64,000 nt of DNA, taken from contig VTFK01000278.1 of assembly GCA_009617715.1 (NCBI GenBank), forward strand, positions 248,001 through 312,000, read 5' to 3'. Of the stretch, positions 27,194 through 40,682 are shown piece after piece. The position numbers were made by a program, and so were the translations under genes. This DNA is from Plectrocnemia conspersa (Eukaryota > Arthropoda > Insecta > Trichoptera > Polycentropodidae). Numbering within the stretch: the stretch's first letter is position 1; each line of letters begins with the position of its first letter. A model generated the notes under the pieces. It had not been told where the DNA came from, searched no databases, and saw only the letters and a list, made by a program, of their open reading frames with translations.

Positions 27194-28050
27194 GCTATAT
27201 CGAAGACAGATCAAGTCAATATTAGTACTTGTGTAGAGGAATAATCAATGAAAAACATTTCTAGCCATTACTAAAACAACGTTAGGTAATAAAAATCGTT
27301 AGCAATAGCTCAATTGCGAACATTTCAGGGGTGTTTTTCGCTATTGGGTTACCCCCCCCCCCATGTCTAGATAAACGAACAAAAATGCCCGAGCATGAAC
27401 TGGACAGCGCTTCGCATAAATTATAATTTCTTGATCATTGTATTTTAAGTTTAGTAATCTCCCAATTAAGTTAAAATATAGCTGAGTGGTAACCCTGCCA
27501 CATCGCACACGAATCGATACTTACACCTAGCAGATAATGCTTAGTGTCATAGGTTATACGATATATTTAGCCATTGGCAACACCGGATTGCACGTTGCAC
27601 GTTCGTCGATCTTTTTATGCAGACGCCGCACCGGCAGTCTATATTTCAGCGGAAAGAAAGTTATGCAAAAGAAAGCATTCGCTTGACAACTCGCCAAGTG
27701 CCCCATAATTAGGTGTTACGCCTTGAGCAGACTTAACCTAGGTGCCGCAAATCGACACGTGCTCTCGCGAAGGGAACAAAGGGAGTCAGTTTAAATGAAA
27801 GAACGAATTCAGATGACCAAGGGCTACTCGTTTATTACTATGATTTACACTTCATCATATCACGATTACAAAAATATCTCCTTAGCTGTATATCAAAATT
27901 ACATAAAATAAAATAAGATCATATTAATCATAGGAGAAGTAAAAAAATATAGTAAGGAATGAGTAAAGCCTTTTTCCTGCGAAACACTTTCCGATGAGAA
28001 AAGCGTCTTATAAGCATAGTGAAGAGTTCGACGACTGCACCTAGGTCTAG
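27194..28050. other. EF-1-alpha 3' flank; no other gene seen
   Basis: TTTATT at about 27831 reads AATAAA on the minus strand and is a plausible EF-1-alpha polyadenylation signal. Further left, a CpG-richer stretch (27560-27780) and a C-run (27350-27361) stand out, but neither matches a gene I recognise. Confidence 0.4.
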
Positions 28051-29442
28051 CTACTTCTTCGTCTTGCCGGCCTTTTCGGCGGCTTTGGTCACCTTGCCGG
28101 AGCTGGGGTCCTTGAAGTTGACTCCTTTGATGACTCCGACGGCCACGGTCTGCCTCATGTCGCGCACGGCGAAGCGTCCGAGGGGCGGGAACTCCTGGAA
28201 GGATTCGACGCACATGGGCTTGGACGGCACGAGGTTGACGATGGCGGCGTCTCCCGACTTGATGGCTTTGGGATTGTCTTCTGTGGACTTTCCGGTACGT
28301 CTGTCTACCTTTTGTTGAATGTCGGCGAACTTGCAGGCGATGTGAGCAGTGTGGCAATCGAGCACGGGAGTGTATCCGTTGGAGATCTGACCGGGGTGAT
28401 TCAGCACGATGACCTGAGCGGTGAAGTCGGCGGCTCCCTTGGGCGGGTTGTTCTTCGAGTCTCCGGCGACGTAGCCGCGACGGAGTTCCTTGACGGACAC
28501 GTTCTTCACGTTGAAGCCGACGTTGTCTCCGGGAACGGCTTCCTGGAGAGCTTCGTGGTGCATCTCCACGGACTTGACTTCAGTGGTGATGTTAGCGGGA
28601 GCGAACACGACGATGGTGCCGGGCTTGAGGACGCCGGTTTCGACTCTGCCGACCGGTACCGTTCCGATGCCTCCGATTTTGTAGACGTCTTGGAGAGGAA
28701 GGCGGAGAGCCTTGTCTGTGGGACGCGCCGGAGGAAGGATGGCGTCGAGAGCTTCGATCAAGCACTTGCCGTCGGCCTTTCCTTCTTTGCGTTCGACGGC
28801 CCATCCCTTGAACCATCCCATCTTGCTAGACGGCTCGAGCATGTTGTCGCCGTGCCATCCGGAGATGGGCACGAAGGGAACGGCAGCGGGGTTGTAGCCG
28901 ATCTTCTTGATGTAAGAAGAAACTTCCTTCTTGATCTCCTCGAAGCGGGATTCGCTGAAAGGAGGCTCGGTAGAGTCCATCTTGTTGACTCCGACGATGA
29001 GCTGCTTGACTCCCAAGGTGAAAGCGAGGAGGGCGTGCTCGCGAGTTTGACCGTTCTTGGAGATGCCGGCCTCGAATTCACCGGTACCGGCGGCGACAAT
29101 CAGCACGGCGCAATCGGCCTGCGACGTACCTGTGATCATGTTCTTGATGAAATCCCTGTGTCCCGGGGCGTCGATGATGGTCACGTAGTACTTTGCGGTT
29201 TCGAACTTCCACAGGGCGATGTCGATGGTGATACCGCGCTCGCGCTCGGCCTTAAGCTTGTCGAGCACCCACGCGTACTTGAAGGAGCCCTTGCCCATCT
29301 CCTGGGCCTCCTTCTCGAACTTTTCGATGGTACGCTTGTCGATGCCGCCGCATTTGTAGATCAGATGACCGGTGGTGGTGGACTTGCCGGAGTCGACGTG
29401 TCCGATGACGACGATGTTGATGTGGATCTTTTCCTTGCCCAT
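28051..29442 (-). CDS. eEF1A: Translation elongation factor 1-alpha, 463 aa, one coding exon
   Basis: The GTPase brings aminoacyl-tRNA to the ribosomal A site. All G motifs are present: GHVDSGKST (G1), DAPGHRDF (G3) and NKMD (G4). [15 protein letters not shown] covers switch I. Domains 2 and 3 follow through [13 protein letters not shown] and [16 protein letters not shown] to a lysine-rich C-terminus ([10 protein letters not shown]). The 463-aa length is standard for insects. The coding sequence is uninterrupted. The acceptor TTTCAG ends 10 nt upstream of the ATG, so the intron lies in the 5'UTR (29453-29929). Codon choice is strongly GC-ending, unlike neighbouring genes, as expected for very high expression. 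That bias creates a long spurious open frame on the opposite strand. Confidence 0.99.
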   Translation of the reverse strand: MGKEKIHINIVVIGHVDSGKSTTTGHLIYKCGGIDKRTIEKFEKEAQEMGKGSFKYAWVLDKLKAERERGITIDIALWKFETAKYYVTIIDAPGHRDFIKNMITGTSQADCAVLIVAAGTGEFEAGISKNGQTREHALLAFTLGVKQLIVGVNKMDSTEPPFSESRFEEIKKEVSSYIKKIGYNPAAVPFVPISGWHGDNMLEPSSKMGWFKGWAVERKEGKADGKCLIEALDAILPPARPTDKALRLPLQDVYKIGGIGTVPVGRVETGVLKPGTIVVFAPANITTEVKSVEMHHEALQEAVPGDNVGFNVKNVSVKELRRGYVAGDSKNNPPKGAADFTAQVIVLNHPGQISNGYTPVLDCHTAHIACKFADIQQKVDRRTGKSTEDNPKAIKSGDAAIVNLVPSKPMCVESFQEFPPLGRFAVRDMRQTVAVGVIKGVNFKDPSSGKVTKAAEKAGKTKK

Positions 29443-30066
29443 GGTGAATCGTCTGAAACGAAATTGCGGAACGATGAGTCAAATGTCGCTGATCGAAACG
29501 TCACGCGGCGGACAATATGGCGACCGGCGAGGCGCGACCGAAAAATCAGAATAAAAATGCACAGCGACGACGACGAGCGTGGCAGGACCGCGAACCGGCG
29601 CACACGAGACCGGCGAGGCGAACTTCCGGCCCCGACCCGACTTTTCGTCGGCCACGTGCTCGGCAGTTGCCGGTGAGCGCTATCGATTTCCGTCCAAATC
29701 GACAAATTATTGCGTCTCGACGAGTAGGAGACGTCGGAGGGGTCGCCGCGAACCTCGGGAGGAGCGAGGACCTCGCACCTTGCACCTCGCGTATCTCGAG
29801 AGGACCTTACGCACGCCCGCCCGCGCATCTCGTGCCAGAAAAACCGTCAGAAACGGTGTTACGAACTTCCTAATCCGCGCGCAAATTGTCGGAAATCGTT
29901 GGCGACGATCGTAAAGAAAGACTAAATACCTGAGCGGCGGATCGACGAGCGAGAGACGAGCGACGAGCTAAGCGTGCCCCGAGAGAATGGCCGAGCCGAC
30001 GTGTCGTCACGGACCGAGTAACGCCGCCGGAAACGGCTACCGCGTGCACTTCCTTTCACCGTAGCC
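29443..30066 (-). promoter_or_regulatory. EF-1-alpha 5'UTR, 5'UTR intron and promoter-proximal region
   Basis: On the minus strand a non-coding first exon ends with CTCAG|GTATTT (exon end 29930). The intron of 477 bp ends with TTTCAG at 29453, and exon 2 begins ACGATTCACC before the ATG. The stretch is unusually CpG-rich for this window. The transcription start is not determined but probably lies near 30.0-30.1 kb, where the CpG richness stops. Confidence 0.75.
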
Positions 30067-30599
30067 GTCGCTTTTCCGACGATCGTTATTATTGAAAATG
30101 TTCTAAAAATTACAAACCCGTTCAGGACGGAAAAATACTCACTAATTTATTTTAGAAAAGCATTTAAACTTTTCATAAACTACTCTTCTGCTTAGCGTTT
30201 TTGAATAGGTAAAAAAAGTCAGTTTTGCTTTATAGATAAAGGTCTTTTAAAAAAATAATATTACATTTTTTGTCTATTTATATAGTTAAAATGTAATTTG
30301 AATCTTTATTCATAAAAAAGCACAACTTGAAGTATTGTTTTATTGATAATTGTTTTGTTGCAAACAATATGTTTTAAGCAATAAACTTAGACACCCGATT
30401 TAAGTATTGTTTCCATTGATAAAAACATTTCTTTATTTGAGAGGAAAATTATTCCTTGAAAAAAAAACATCTCAGTTAAGTCAAATGTTGGGAAATGCTT
30501 CGAAAATCAACCTCGATGATCAGACATCCACATTACAGGAACATTAAAAAAAAAGTATAAAATATGATTATGTATTAAATATTAGTAAGTATGTGGCAA
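30067..30599. other. No gene seen; upstream of EF-1-alpha
   Basis: AT-rich sequence with no supportable gene. Confidence 0.4.
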
Positions 30600-31260
30600 A
30601 TGTGATTCTAAAAACTTAGATAAATAATAAAGCAGGTCCGAGATCAACAATACAGAAGCTAGCACAAAAACTCACATCAGTCCACATACATTTAAAAAAA
30701 TTGGAAAATGTGTTAATTGGCAGGATATGCGTATCTCATTAATTGTGCGAGGAAAACCTCGAATAACAAATCTCAATACGTCAATAATTATTGATTCTAA
30801 AACAGAAAGATTTATTTTTTAGTCGAATTGTTACTGAAGATGAGAAGTAGGTCTTTTACTTAAACACGCGATGTAAAAGCAGTGAATTTCAACCCTGAAA
30901 ACAGGATTACACTACAATAAGATAATGTTGTGCATTTAGTGGGATATGAAGGGCATAATTCATTATGAGTTATTGAATTATAGGCAAAATTACGACAGAC
31001 GCATAGTGTGCTTAAATAATTCGTTTAAAAGCAACCCAGACCGTAAAAAACCTTCCCTTATTAATTAAGGAAGACGGTTCCAATAATTCTTTCCAAGGAT
31101 TCTCACCCACCGTATTTTCCAGACATTGCTCCAAACGAATATCATCTGTTGAGATCCCTGAAATAGTTTCTAGATGGAAGAAGATATTTTTCAAAAATGG
31201 ATACAAAAAACGTTAAAGAATTTATATATTTATACATTATTTTTTAATTATATAAAAAAA
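30600..31260 (+). pseudogene. Decayed mariner transposase
   Basis: Fragments in mariner order: AGPRSTIQKLAQKLTSVH (HTH region), RVSLIVRGKP-like sequence, TGLHYNKIMLCI-WDMKGIIH (catalytic core) and HPPYFPDIAPNEYHLLRSLK followed by FLDGRRYF near the C-terminus. Stops and frameshifts are numerous. It resembles the minus-strand remnant at 48990-49345 (shared AGPR-x-TI-x-KLAQKL), so the two may be one family. Confidence 0.8.
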
Positions 31261-32407
31261 ATATTAACATAGGGAATAATTATAGAAATAGATGAAAATA
31301 TATAATTAACTAAAGTATTACACGTTTAATTTTTTAACTCATTTAACCCGCACTTTAAAAACGCAGACTTTATAGACAACCTAATATTTTATTAATGATT
31401 ATTTAACTTGAATGGCCCTGAGGGTCACTACTGTGCATCTTAGGTCCAAAAATCAAAGCAAGAAATAATCTCTAAATAACTGAAAATGAACTACGATGCG
31501 CATTTACGATAAATGTGAAATCACAATTTGAAATATTGGCACAATAACTCTCTCAGCAACAATGTCGTTGATACTTATTGCTTTTAATATGCCCTTTGTG
31601 TAATAAATTATATTGTTATTATTATTATGCAGATTATTATTACCAGCCTTATGACTATAAATGACAAATATAAAAGGATAGAATTACAAAAATGTAACTG
31701 GAATGTAGATAACGCATGTGATAATAGAACAACGTTTTAATAGTACAAAATGTTAAAAACGCTTTAAAAATGATGAATCATACAAAATACTGAAAATCAT
31801 ATAAAACAAATCTAGTATATAATGTTATTTTTTTCTTTCGACTTATTTTGCATTAAATTCGATATAAACATTTATATATTATCCTATCGGATTAGATTTT
31901 TCTTTCGTTGCCATTAAATTGTCTTTAAAAACATACTAACTCATGTCATTAATAAAACACTAATTAAAAACTATTGGATTATGGTCCAAAGTAAGAAATA
32001 TGATTTAAGGCATCCTAAAATTTTCAGTTTAAGTTAAAATGCAGAGAAAAGTGTAAAATTTCTGTTAACAACTGAATAATTGGGTATGCGAGTAGTAAAA
32101 TTATGCGGTAAATATTTTTTTAATAAGCACTATTCGGAGTATCATATCGTTTCTTAAATATTTGTTCTGCGAAGTCCTCAACATCCGCCGCAAATCTCAA
32201 AGTACTTAACCATTTTCATGACAAATCTCACAATCATTTTTAGTAGCACAACTCACTTTGGAGTCGATCAATTTATTAATTAAAATAAATTTAATTTTTC
32301 ATGTATACTAAGCTAATAACTTACCTATAATTATTATAATTTATAAAATATGTAACATATCATGATTATTAAAAATACAAATAGTACTATCATATTATTT
32401 CATACGT
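31261..32407. other. No gene seen; AHI1 3' flank
   Basis: AT-rich. The part adjoining 32408 should include the AHI1 3'UTR. Confidence 0.4.
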
Positions 32408-35347
32408 TTATTTATTCAAAAATATGGTATAAGTATTGGAATCTTCTTCTAAGGATTCCGCATTGCTCAAAGTCGACGACTCTTCGATCTCGTGCTGGAC
32501 ATCGTTCAGTCGATAATTCCAACGTTTATTATCAGGTTTTTCTTCTTTTTTCAGCGTATACGTATTGGATAATTCAGACTTATCTGAATCTTCATCATTA
32601 AAACTATTATTAACCATCCCAGCGTGTAATTCGTTTGAATTTTTTATTACGATTTTATCACTTTCGGAGCTTTCTGCACTTACGATACTGTTTTCTCTCT
32701 CATTTGAGATGTGTAACTTTGTCATCGGTATTAATTCGTCGGTCAAGTTTTTCGATTGCCTTTTGAAGTTGCATCTATTATGTTTTACGCTCGATAAAAC
32801 ACCGTCCATTTTCTTAATCAGGCCCCACAGCTTAGATTCGTTGTTTCTATTTTTCTCTTGGGCTATATCATCTTGCACATTTTGCGATATCATCTTGAAG
32901 GTCTTCTTAGCGTAGTTATCGATCGGAGCTTTCACAAATTTATCGTTTGCATAATATTCTATATTCAGAGAAGGATCGTCGTTATTACGAGTACACAGTA
33001 AGACTGAAGAGTTCTCGCATCCTGAAGACAATGCGATGATATTAAAATGAGGATGAAAATCACTCGACATAATACAGTGATTATCGAATTCGACAGGATT
33101 ATAAACGGCTAACAATTCGCCTGTAGAAGCTGACCAAACATTATTGCCTACGAAAACCATAGTTCCGCATTGTGTGATATTACCTCTCGTTTGATATCTG
33201 TAAAATAGAGAGATTAATATATAAATATCACTCATTATGGGCTATAGATAAATAATAATATACTTAATAGGATCGCCTCCTTTATAACAAATGGATTTTG
33301 TAGCTGTAGCTATATTCAGTGCCCACGGTGTATGATTCCTTAAAATCACCAAAATTCTTTGACCGTCGGGAAAAATGATTAAATCATTTACAATGTTTGA
33401 TTTAAATTCTTCTATGGTAATGTTTCTATATTAGAGACAGAAAATATTAATTTCAATACAAAAAGTGTATTAGAGTGTATTAAGTATTATTACAATATTT
33501 TCATCCAATTGCTTTTTCCTTTCGCCCATTTAAAGATGTTCCCGTTGCCATCTGCAGAAAAGAACATTTCGATGTTTTCCATAAAACATATGGAGTTTAC
33601 AGTTCCAGTGTGTCCCTCTAATTCTTCGGAGAGGACATAGTTTGAAGATGATTCGACGACCCAGATTCTGACTAATTTGTCATAACAACCGGTGGCTATG
33701 ATTTCTTCGTTAAAATTGCAAAATCTTGCCGTGTACACAAACGCCGGGTGTGCAAATTTTTGTTTAGTCACCGATTGCGTATTAGTTATGTCCCACAAGT
33801 AAACAATACAGTCTGACGATGCAGTCAGCAGATGGTTTCCAGAAACGTTCCAACAAATATCGTAGATTAGATTTTGATGATGTTGTAACTTTGTAACTTT
33901 ATTGAACTCGGGCACCTAAAAAATAATCATTCTTAATAATGTATAATTTTTTGTACAATCATATTATTATTCACCTTATAGATAATAATAATAAATTTAT
34001 TTTGTTCTTTAATAGAACATGCTAAGAAATTTCCGCACTTGCTAAACTTCAACGTCGTAGAAACACTCTTTATTTTCTTAAAAATTTTATTTGGCAATTC
34101 GCATCGATCTCTGGAAGTCCGTTTTTCAAATGTAAAATCATTCTTCACCGATCTATCGACTGGATCAATTTTATTTTCCTCTCGTTTAGATTTCATATTC
34201 AAACTTTGGATTATGTTAAACTTAATATTGTTTATATCGCTTTCGATTCTATCCGATCTAACGCAAATTATCTCAATATATAACGCACTCGGATAAATTG
34301 CAAGACTACCGGTTTTCCAACCTCCGTAAACTTTTAAAAACGACTCATCTGCAACTTCATAGTTAGGCGTATATAATTGAAGTTTCAATTTTTTGTTCAT
34401 ATTAGAGTGATTTTTAAAACCGATTGGCTTAATAAACGCCCAAGCTATCGATTTATCGATTGCTTGATCTTTCGAATTGGGTGTTTTGTCGATGATTTCA
34501 AAAAATATGATTACTTCATTTATATTGTCAAGCTTTTCAATCAGTTTTTTATCAAATAATATAGTTTCATTCCAATTAGGAACCATTGATCTAAAATAAT
34601 ACATATTTTTAATATATAATTGAGTTAAGTGTGGAATTTAAATGTAACACTATACCTCTTCTTGTGAAATTCAAAATGTTTTGTCATCAATGGATTATTT
34701 CCACTATTATAACATTCACCAGTTGTAGTATCCACAATATAAATATTAATAAACGGTCCATTTAAAAATAAATCATTTCTTAATAAATTACATCTCGATA
34801 TATGCAAACCTGAAAAGTGAATTCTTTTAATGATTTCAATTTGAATTTAATACTTAGCTATATCTATATACCAATTAAAATATATTGATTTGATTGCTCA
34901 TCATCTTTAACTAAACTAAGTTTATCACTTGAACGTCGTTTTATTTTTTCATCGGCAGATGAAATTATTTCCATTTCTTTTGTATAATTTTTACCGTCTT
35001 CTTCTGATGCCTCTTCTGACTCATAATCTGTTTTCAATACATCATTATCATTTTTTATCATGGTTGAATTATCAGCGCTTTTCTTCTTTTTTTTCTTTGA
35101 TTTCTTTCTCTTTGGTTCATTCTTAGATGCAAATTCTGACTGGCTCGAAGTCTCCGATTGAATATCATCTTTAGTTTCTTTGATTGCTAATTCAGATTTT
35201 ACCCTTTTTTTGCTTATAATGTGTGAAGGTATTAGTTCGTTAGCCGATTCTACGTCAATTTCGTCATTTGTGTAACTTCCCAAATCATCTGTTACTGAAG
35301 AGTTATCTTCAATGAGATTCTTCGAAGATGAATAAACATTTGCACTG
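32408..35347 (-). CDS. Ahi1: Jouberin (AHI1) homologue, six exons seen, 5' end unresolved
   Basis: Exons 35347-34872, 34809-34656, 34590-33975, 33915-33494, 33425-33264 and 33197-32408 join in frame to 872 residues. AHI1 is a ciliary transition-zone/basal-body protein. A charged N-terminal region (lysine run KKSKKKKKKS) is followed by the AHI1-specific part: VDTTTGECY, MVPNWNETILFD, KLKLQLYTP and IAWAFIKPIG. The WD40 propeller then matches the human order: LIYDICW, LLTASSDCIVYLWD, AHPAFVYTARF, GCYDKLVRIW and SADGNGNIFKW. The tail is Ser/Glu-rich and no SH3 domain is seen, unlike the mammalian protein. The first exon shown begins at an acceptor (TTTTCAG), so at least one upstream exon is missing. 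I could not choose it between 35.4 and 36.4 kb. Confidence 0.93.
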
Positions 35348-36472
35348 CTGAAAATTTTGAGAAGTTTTTTGTTAAAAAATAATCGGAGTGTCCATATTAG
35401 CTATTTTAAATTGATTTTAGGCAACAGAGGTGATTTCTTAATATTATAATTTTTAAAATGATTTTTATTCTTTCAATTTCAACATCCTGCTCTACAAAAA
35501 AGCTAAGAAAGACTGTAAAACACGGAAAAAATCTCAATAAAATAAAATTAAAACTATACTAAAATAATATGATAAACCACAAACCAACTGTGATCATCAA
35601 ATAAAAACAGGTAAACACTATTTGACATTGATTTAAAAGTCTTATAGTTGCGTTTAAATAAAACTTGTCTTGTCACTCGTGTAATTGTCTGATGAGTTTC
35701 AAATAAGTCAGTAAACATGTACAAATATATGCAAAAATCACTTGAACCTAAACCAACAAATACCATTTCTTTGACAATAAACCAACTGTCATGTTGACCA
35801 CCTGTTTCGGTGCTTCATTCTTATTAGAAAATCTTTCTATATGTTTAATAGGTAATTTAGCTTATTCAAAAATTAAACTAGATATAGAATCATTGAGTTG
35901 CTCAAAATATATTCCTAATCCCAAATTATAACAAGCATACAAAGAATGATATTTAAAACTAATAGATATTTTATCCTCTAATTTAGTGAGATCTATTATT
36001 ATTAGGTAATATTATATTATTTTTAAAACATTAGTAAAGGTCAATTTGAGTTTTAATAATTACTCTTTTGATGTCAGTCTTTTCAATTTTTCCATATTGC
36101 TGGTCGCAAACGAAGTACTTCCACAGTTTGTTGTGTATTAGATGTTACTATGGTAACCATTCTTAACCTTACATGTTATAATATATTCATCGATAGATGA
36201 CGCCGCTTTACAGAATAAATATGATTATTCTTTTCTAGTGTAGATATGAACGTGGGTATACTCAATAAATAGTATGAATATATTTTATCAAAAAACTTTA
36301 TTTATAAAAGAAAAAAAAAATAATTGCATCTCACTCGTTCTATCATCAAAATAACACAGTGCTTATGGAATTTGTAACCTTTTTTTTGTTTGTTAAAAAG
36401 AAAAAACTAAATGTATTTTGAATATATTTCATTTCATCTGGTAAATGTTACCAGTGCATGAACTGAATTCAC
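35348..36472. other. AHI1 upstream region and PDIA3 3' flank
   Basis: It should contain the missing AHI1 first exon and promoter, and the 3'UTR of PDIA3 at its right end. ACAG|GTGGTC at about 35800 on the minus strand is one possible splice donor, but the evidence is too thin to call an exon. Confidence 0.4.
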
Positions 36473-39433
36473 TTAAAGCTCAGTCTTTTTCACATTGCCC
36501 TGCCTGTCGTAACCCTTGAGTTCGTCAGTTGAATGCTTTGCAATATACTTGATGAAATCGTCGACTTCACGACCACCCTGTAACAGAATACGATATAAAC
36601 GTAGAGCTACTATCTTCCGACAATAGGCGTGTATTCGATTCATACCTCATATTGGATGGGTTGCTTCTTATTGTCCTTAGGAGCCCAGAAGAGCGTCGGG
36701 AATCCTTGTACTTTGTACGGTGGCGGCACATCATTGTTGGAAGCGTCGATCTTCACGATTGCAACATCTTCATTTTTCATCTGAAGCGGAATATACGTCA
36801 CATTATACAATAAATTAATCTTTATCGTAGACAACATACCTTTTCTCCTAGCTCGTCATAGATGGGAGTGAGCTTCTTGCAGTGACCGCACCAAGGAGCG
36901 TAGAACTCGATAAGCGTATCTTTTCCGTTATCGTTAACAACCTCGTCGAAGTTCTTTCCGACGGCTACTTTGACGGGTGCGTCGTTCGTTTCCGGAACAG
37001 GTTCAGACTTAATATACGGAGTCAGTTCACCGTCCCTCAATTGATTCAAAAAGTTTTGGAAGTTCTCAATGCTAAAAATACCTTCAATTAGTTACCATAT
37101 CAAAGTAAAAAATATTAATAGCAAAATATACCTGAATTCTTCTTTCATAATGAACTTATGATCGTCGGCGTTATAAGCTAAAACGACTGGCTTATCACCC
37201 TTGACAAAATCTACACCGAATTCGTTCAGTTCATGAGTGAATTCATCTTTGGAGCTGATAGCGAAAGAGAAATCACTGGAGAATTCTTTAGCGACCTGAA
37301 TAATAATTAAAATATTAAAATTATACATAAGAAGGCTAAATAAAAGATAAACAAAATACCTTCAAGATTCTATTTCTCCAATAGTTGGTGCCTTTGGGAT
37401 TCTTAACGTAATCGACGGTGTAGTATCCGGTGACGAGCGGTTTCTTGAAATCCGTCGCCGAGTCTCTAGTACGATGGCCGACCAAACCGTGACTGAAAAT
37501 AGATTATAAATTAGAATACATACATATCGTAATAATTAAATTAGCATAGCTAAACATTTACTAGTTTGCAATGATGAATTTATTAAGACCGTCAGTATCA
37601 GCAGAGCCAGAATAGACGACGGAATCCTCTTCAAATTTATTGGACATCATTTTAGGACGGAACAATACGACTGCATCGCTGTAAATATTATTATTATTAC
37701 TATTAAATCATAACTTAAACTTCATACAAGATTATTAAATATCAACTGTACTTGTGTCCGTGCGACTTCAAAGCGTCAGAGTTTGAAGTGTGAGCGAATC
37801 GCACCTTTTCCCTCAGCTTATCGGCTAATTTGAGAAAAGTTCCCTTCAATTCGGTTTCTTTTTCGAAGAATCCGACCACTCCGACTTCTTCTTTGGCCAA
37901 GAAATCTTTGACGGCTTCCAAAGTCAACAAGTCCCTCGAGCTAGGTCCAACTTGCGCCCTCATATATTTTACAATACCATCTAATAAGAGAAAATTGATG
38001 GTTATGGATAATTTTGAAAATAAATTATAAACCGAGTCAATCTTATGTAACTAACTGGCTTCACGTGGACCGCCGTAATCTTGAGACAGTTCACCGTTGC
38101 GGAAGACCTTCAAAGTGGGGTAGCCTGTGACAGAATACTTGCTGCAAATCTCCTTGCCGGCTTCTGTGCAATCGACTTTAACCAGAGCTATGGGAGGATC
38201 GTTGCCCTTGAGTAAATCGGCGGCTTTGGTGTACTCAGGCTTGAGGCGTTTGCAGTGGCCGCACCTGGTGATTAAAATACGTTATTAAAAAACATATATT
38301 TGTTACTTATCTACGGTAATTTTATAATATATCTTTATGCACAATCGTGAGCTCCAACTATTATTAGATATTTTAAATGCGGATCATGACTTAAATAGTA
38401 ATATATACAAGGAATAATTTTTTTTATCAAAACAATAAAAAATATTATACCTGAAATTACATATTTTTTTTTATAAAGGTTGGATTTTAAAATTGTGTTA
38501 ATGCATTATAATTTTTACCATTTTATGAAATATTTAAATTTTCTTTTTAAAATACATTAATTTCTAAATACTTCATAATAAATAAGTTATAAGAATTTCG
38601 ATTGCAATAGAGAAAAATTCATAAAAATATGATATCATTTTTACACAATTAGACGCGTTAAACTAAAGTGATAATGACATTTTATCCAACGAGTTTCATT
38701 AATCAAATTCTTATAAGAGTTTTAATAAATATTACAAAAAAAAAATTGTGTCGTTTTAGATAAATATAAAGAAATTTTACGATATTTTTTTTCAAGAGCT
38801 GATTATTTCGTTAAATGGCTAAACAGCGAGGTATTCTAGAAATTAAAGGAAATTTCCTTAAAATGATTTATCGATAATGATACTAGTTATTGGCGAAACT
38901 TTGTCATAAAATTGTCAATTGCGTTAACATTAAAAATATATTCACGGCTTGTATGTTTCTTATTAGTTCGTAATAAGAATCCAACCAGAACTCCTGAATT
39001 TATTAAAGTATTAGAGAAGCTACTATACTAAGTTATTTTTGGAACACGAGTTGAAACATATATTTTTATTAAATTGTATTAAACCAATCTTCGGTTCTAG
39101 AACATCGTGCGATGATTGTGTAATGACTTATCTTCTGCGGAAACATCGCGGAAACATTACGCAAATCTAGAGTTAATCTGAAAAAAGCCTACGTGGATAT
39201 CTGACATAGAATGGCGGCCATGCTTGCTATAGGCGGCCGTCAGTGATGTACGAGTCAGGAAGAAAATAACAAGCGTCTCACCATGGCGCGTAGAACATAA
39301 CCAGCGCCGTTTCGGTGTCGGCAAGCCTCGCGGCGAAGTCCGCGTCTCCGAGATCTAGCTCTTGGGCGGAGGAGCCCGGGGCGCAGGCCAAGAAGATGGC
39401 CGCCAGGGCCAGCCATCGAAGCGGACGCGACAT
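36473..39433 (-). CDS. PDIA3: Protein disulfide-isomerase A3 (ERp57/ERp60), 491 aa, nine exons
   Basis: Exons: 39433-39282, 38264-38056, 37980-37752, 37678-37562, 37492-37360, 37295-37132, 37071-36840, 36780-36646, 36577-36473; all junctions keep frame. An N-terminal signal peptide ([20 protein letters not shown]) leads into thioredoxin domain a with active site WCGHCKR. That site is split by intron 1 inside the Trp codon. Domains b and b' follow ([19 protein letters not shown] is characteristic of ERp57). Domain a' has [12 protein letters not shown]. The C-terminus is KKTEL, a KDEL-type ER-retention signal variant. Human ERp57 is 505 aa. The enzyme forms and rearranges disulfides in glycoproteins in the ER. 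The start is the ATG directly before the signal peptide. Confidence 0.97.
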
Positions 39434-40682
39434 CCTCGAACAGCGAAGGAGTCGAGCGCGACAAGTAGAATGCGGTGGCTGCAGCCGGTTCGCCGCTGGT
39501 CGGCAGACGTGTCGGCAAATCACCGGCGAAGCGCTGGCCGCTTCCAATTGGTCCCCCACCACGACTAGCAGCTCACCGGGTTCTTTTTTAAATCGTTGGC
39601 CAAACCGCGATAAAATCCAATCACAGTGATAAATAAAATACTTACTTTGCTCCTTTATTATACTTTATTTAAGAAATATGACCAATTTAAGTTTACAACA
39701 CAAACTTAAATAAAGCAAAGTAGAGATTGCAATCCAGATAATTCGGATTTTTATAGTGGAATCAGTATTCAGATTTTAAAAATATATAACATGAAATTGT
39801 AAAAAATCTGGTACTAAAAATATTAAGACTTTGAACTATAAAATATAAATTTTGATATAATCATTATTGTCATACATTTATCCAATGGTGAGATGCTGGT
39901 GAAATGCTGGTGAGAGCGCTAAAAAAATGTCATCTCGGAAATATTATGAAACCGATAAAACCGGGATCGATAGTGTGAAACTCTGACGAATGGTAAGCCT
40001 AGTTATTACTATGTTTGTCGATCATATTGGGGCCCTCCGATCCTAAGCGTCCGCATGGGCTGCTTGCCCCCGCAGCATAGTAGTTATCCCTCTGCATTTG
40101 TCGATAGTCATAAGAAAATTACAAAAATATTCCTACTATAAATTTAATAACTATACACATATAAGAAAATAACATAAAACAGAATTGCAAAAATTAAAAG
40201 TAAGTTGAATTTAAATAATATATAAGTAATAACGAAATAGATAAAAATATTCATGAATAAATCTTTAGCTGATAAGAAAAAAGCATACTGTCACGTATTA
40301 AACTTACCTAGCACGACAAAGCAATTTGTAATGGTTTTGAGTATTTGCTAAGAACAGAAATTTATGATGGTACTTGTATCTCTCTGGTTTATAAAATATT
40401 ATATATAATATCTTTAAATAATATATGTTGCAAGTTTTCAATACATTTTTTTTATATTTTACATAAATGTTCATAATTCTAAATTTTACTTAATTTTTTG
40501 TAATAAAAAGAATAAACTTGATTATTTTGATCCAAAGTAATACTTAAGCAAAATTACCAGAAAAATAAAATAATCAATGAATATTTAAAAATTACACATT
40601 CATGTGCGTAATATTATATTTGTTAGGACCAAAACAGAACTAGCGACTATTACAGTACAAATTTGACAACTGCTAAAAGGTT
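39434..40682. other. Intergenic between divergent PDIA3 and MAP1D
   Basis: The PDIA3 5'UTR/promoter is GC-rich up to about 39.6 kb. The remainder is AT-rich up to the MAP1D start. No further gene is supported. Confidence 0.5.

Noticed and set aside
28312..29676. A 454-codon open frame on the plus strand
   Set aside because: It is fully antisense to EF-1-alpha and reflects that gene's GC-ending codon bias; the composition is D/V/G/L-rich with no domain.
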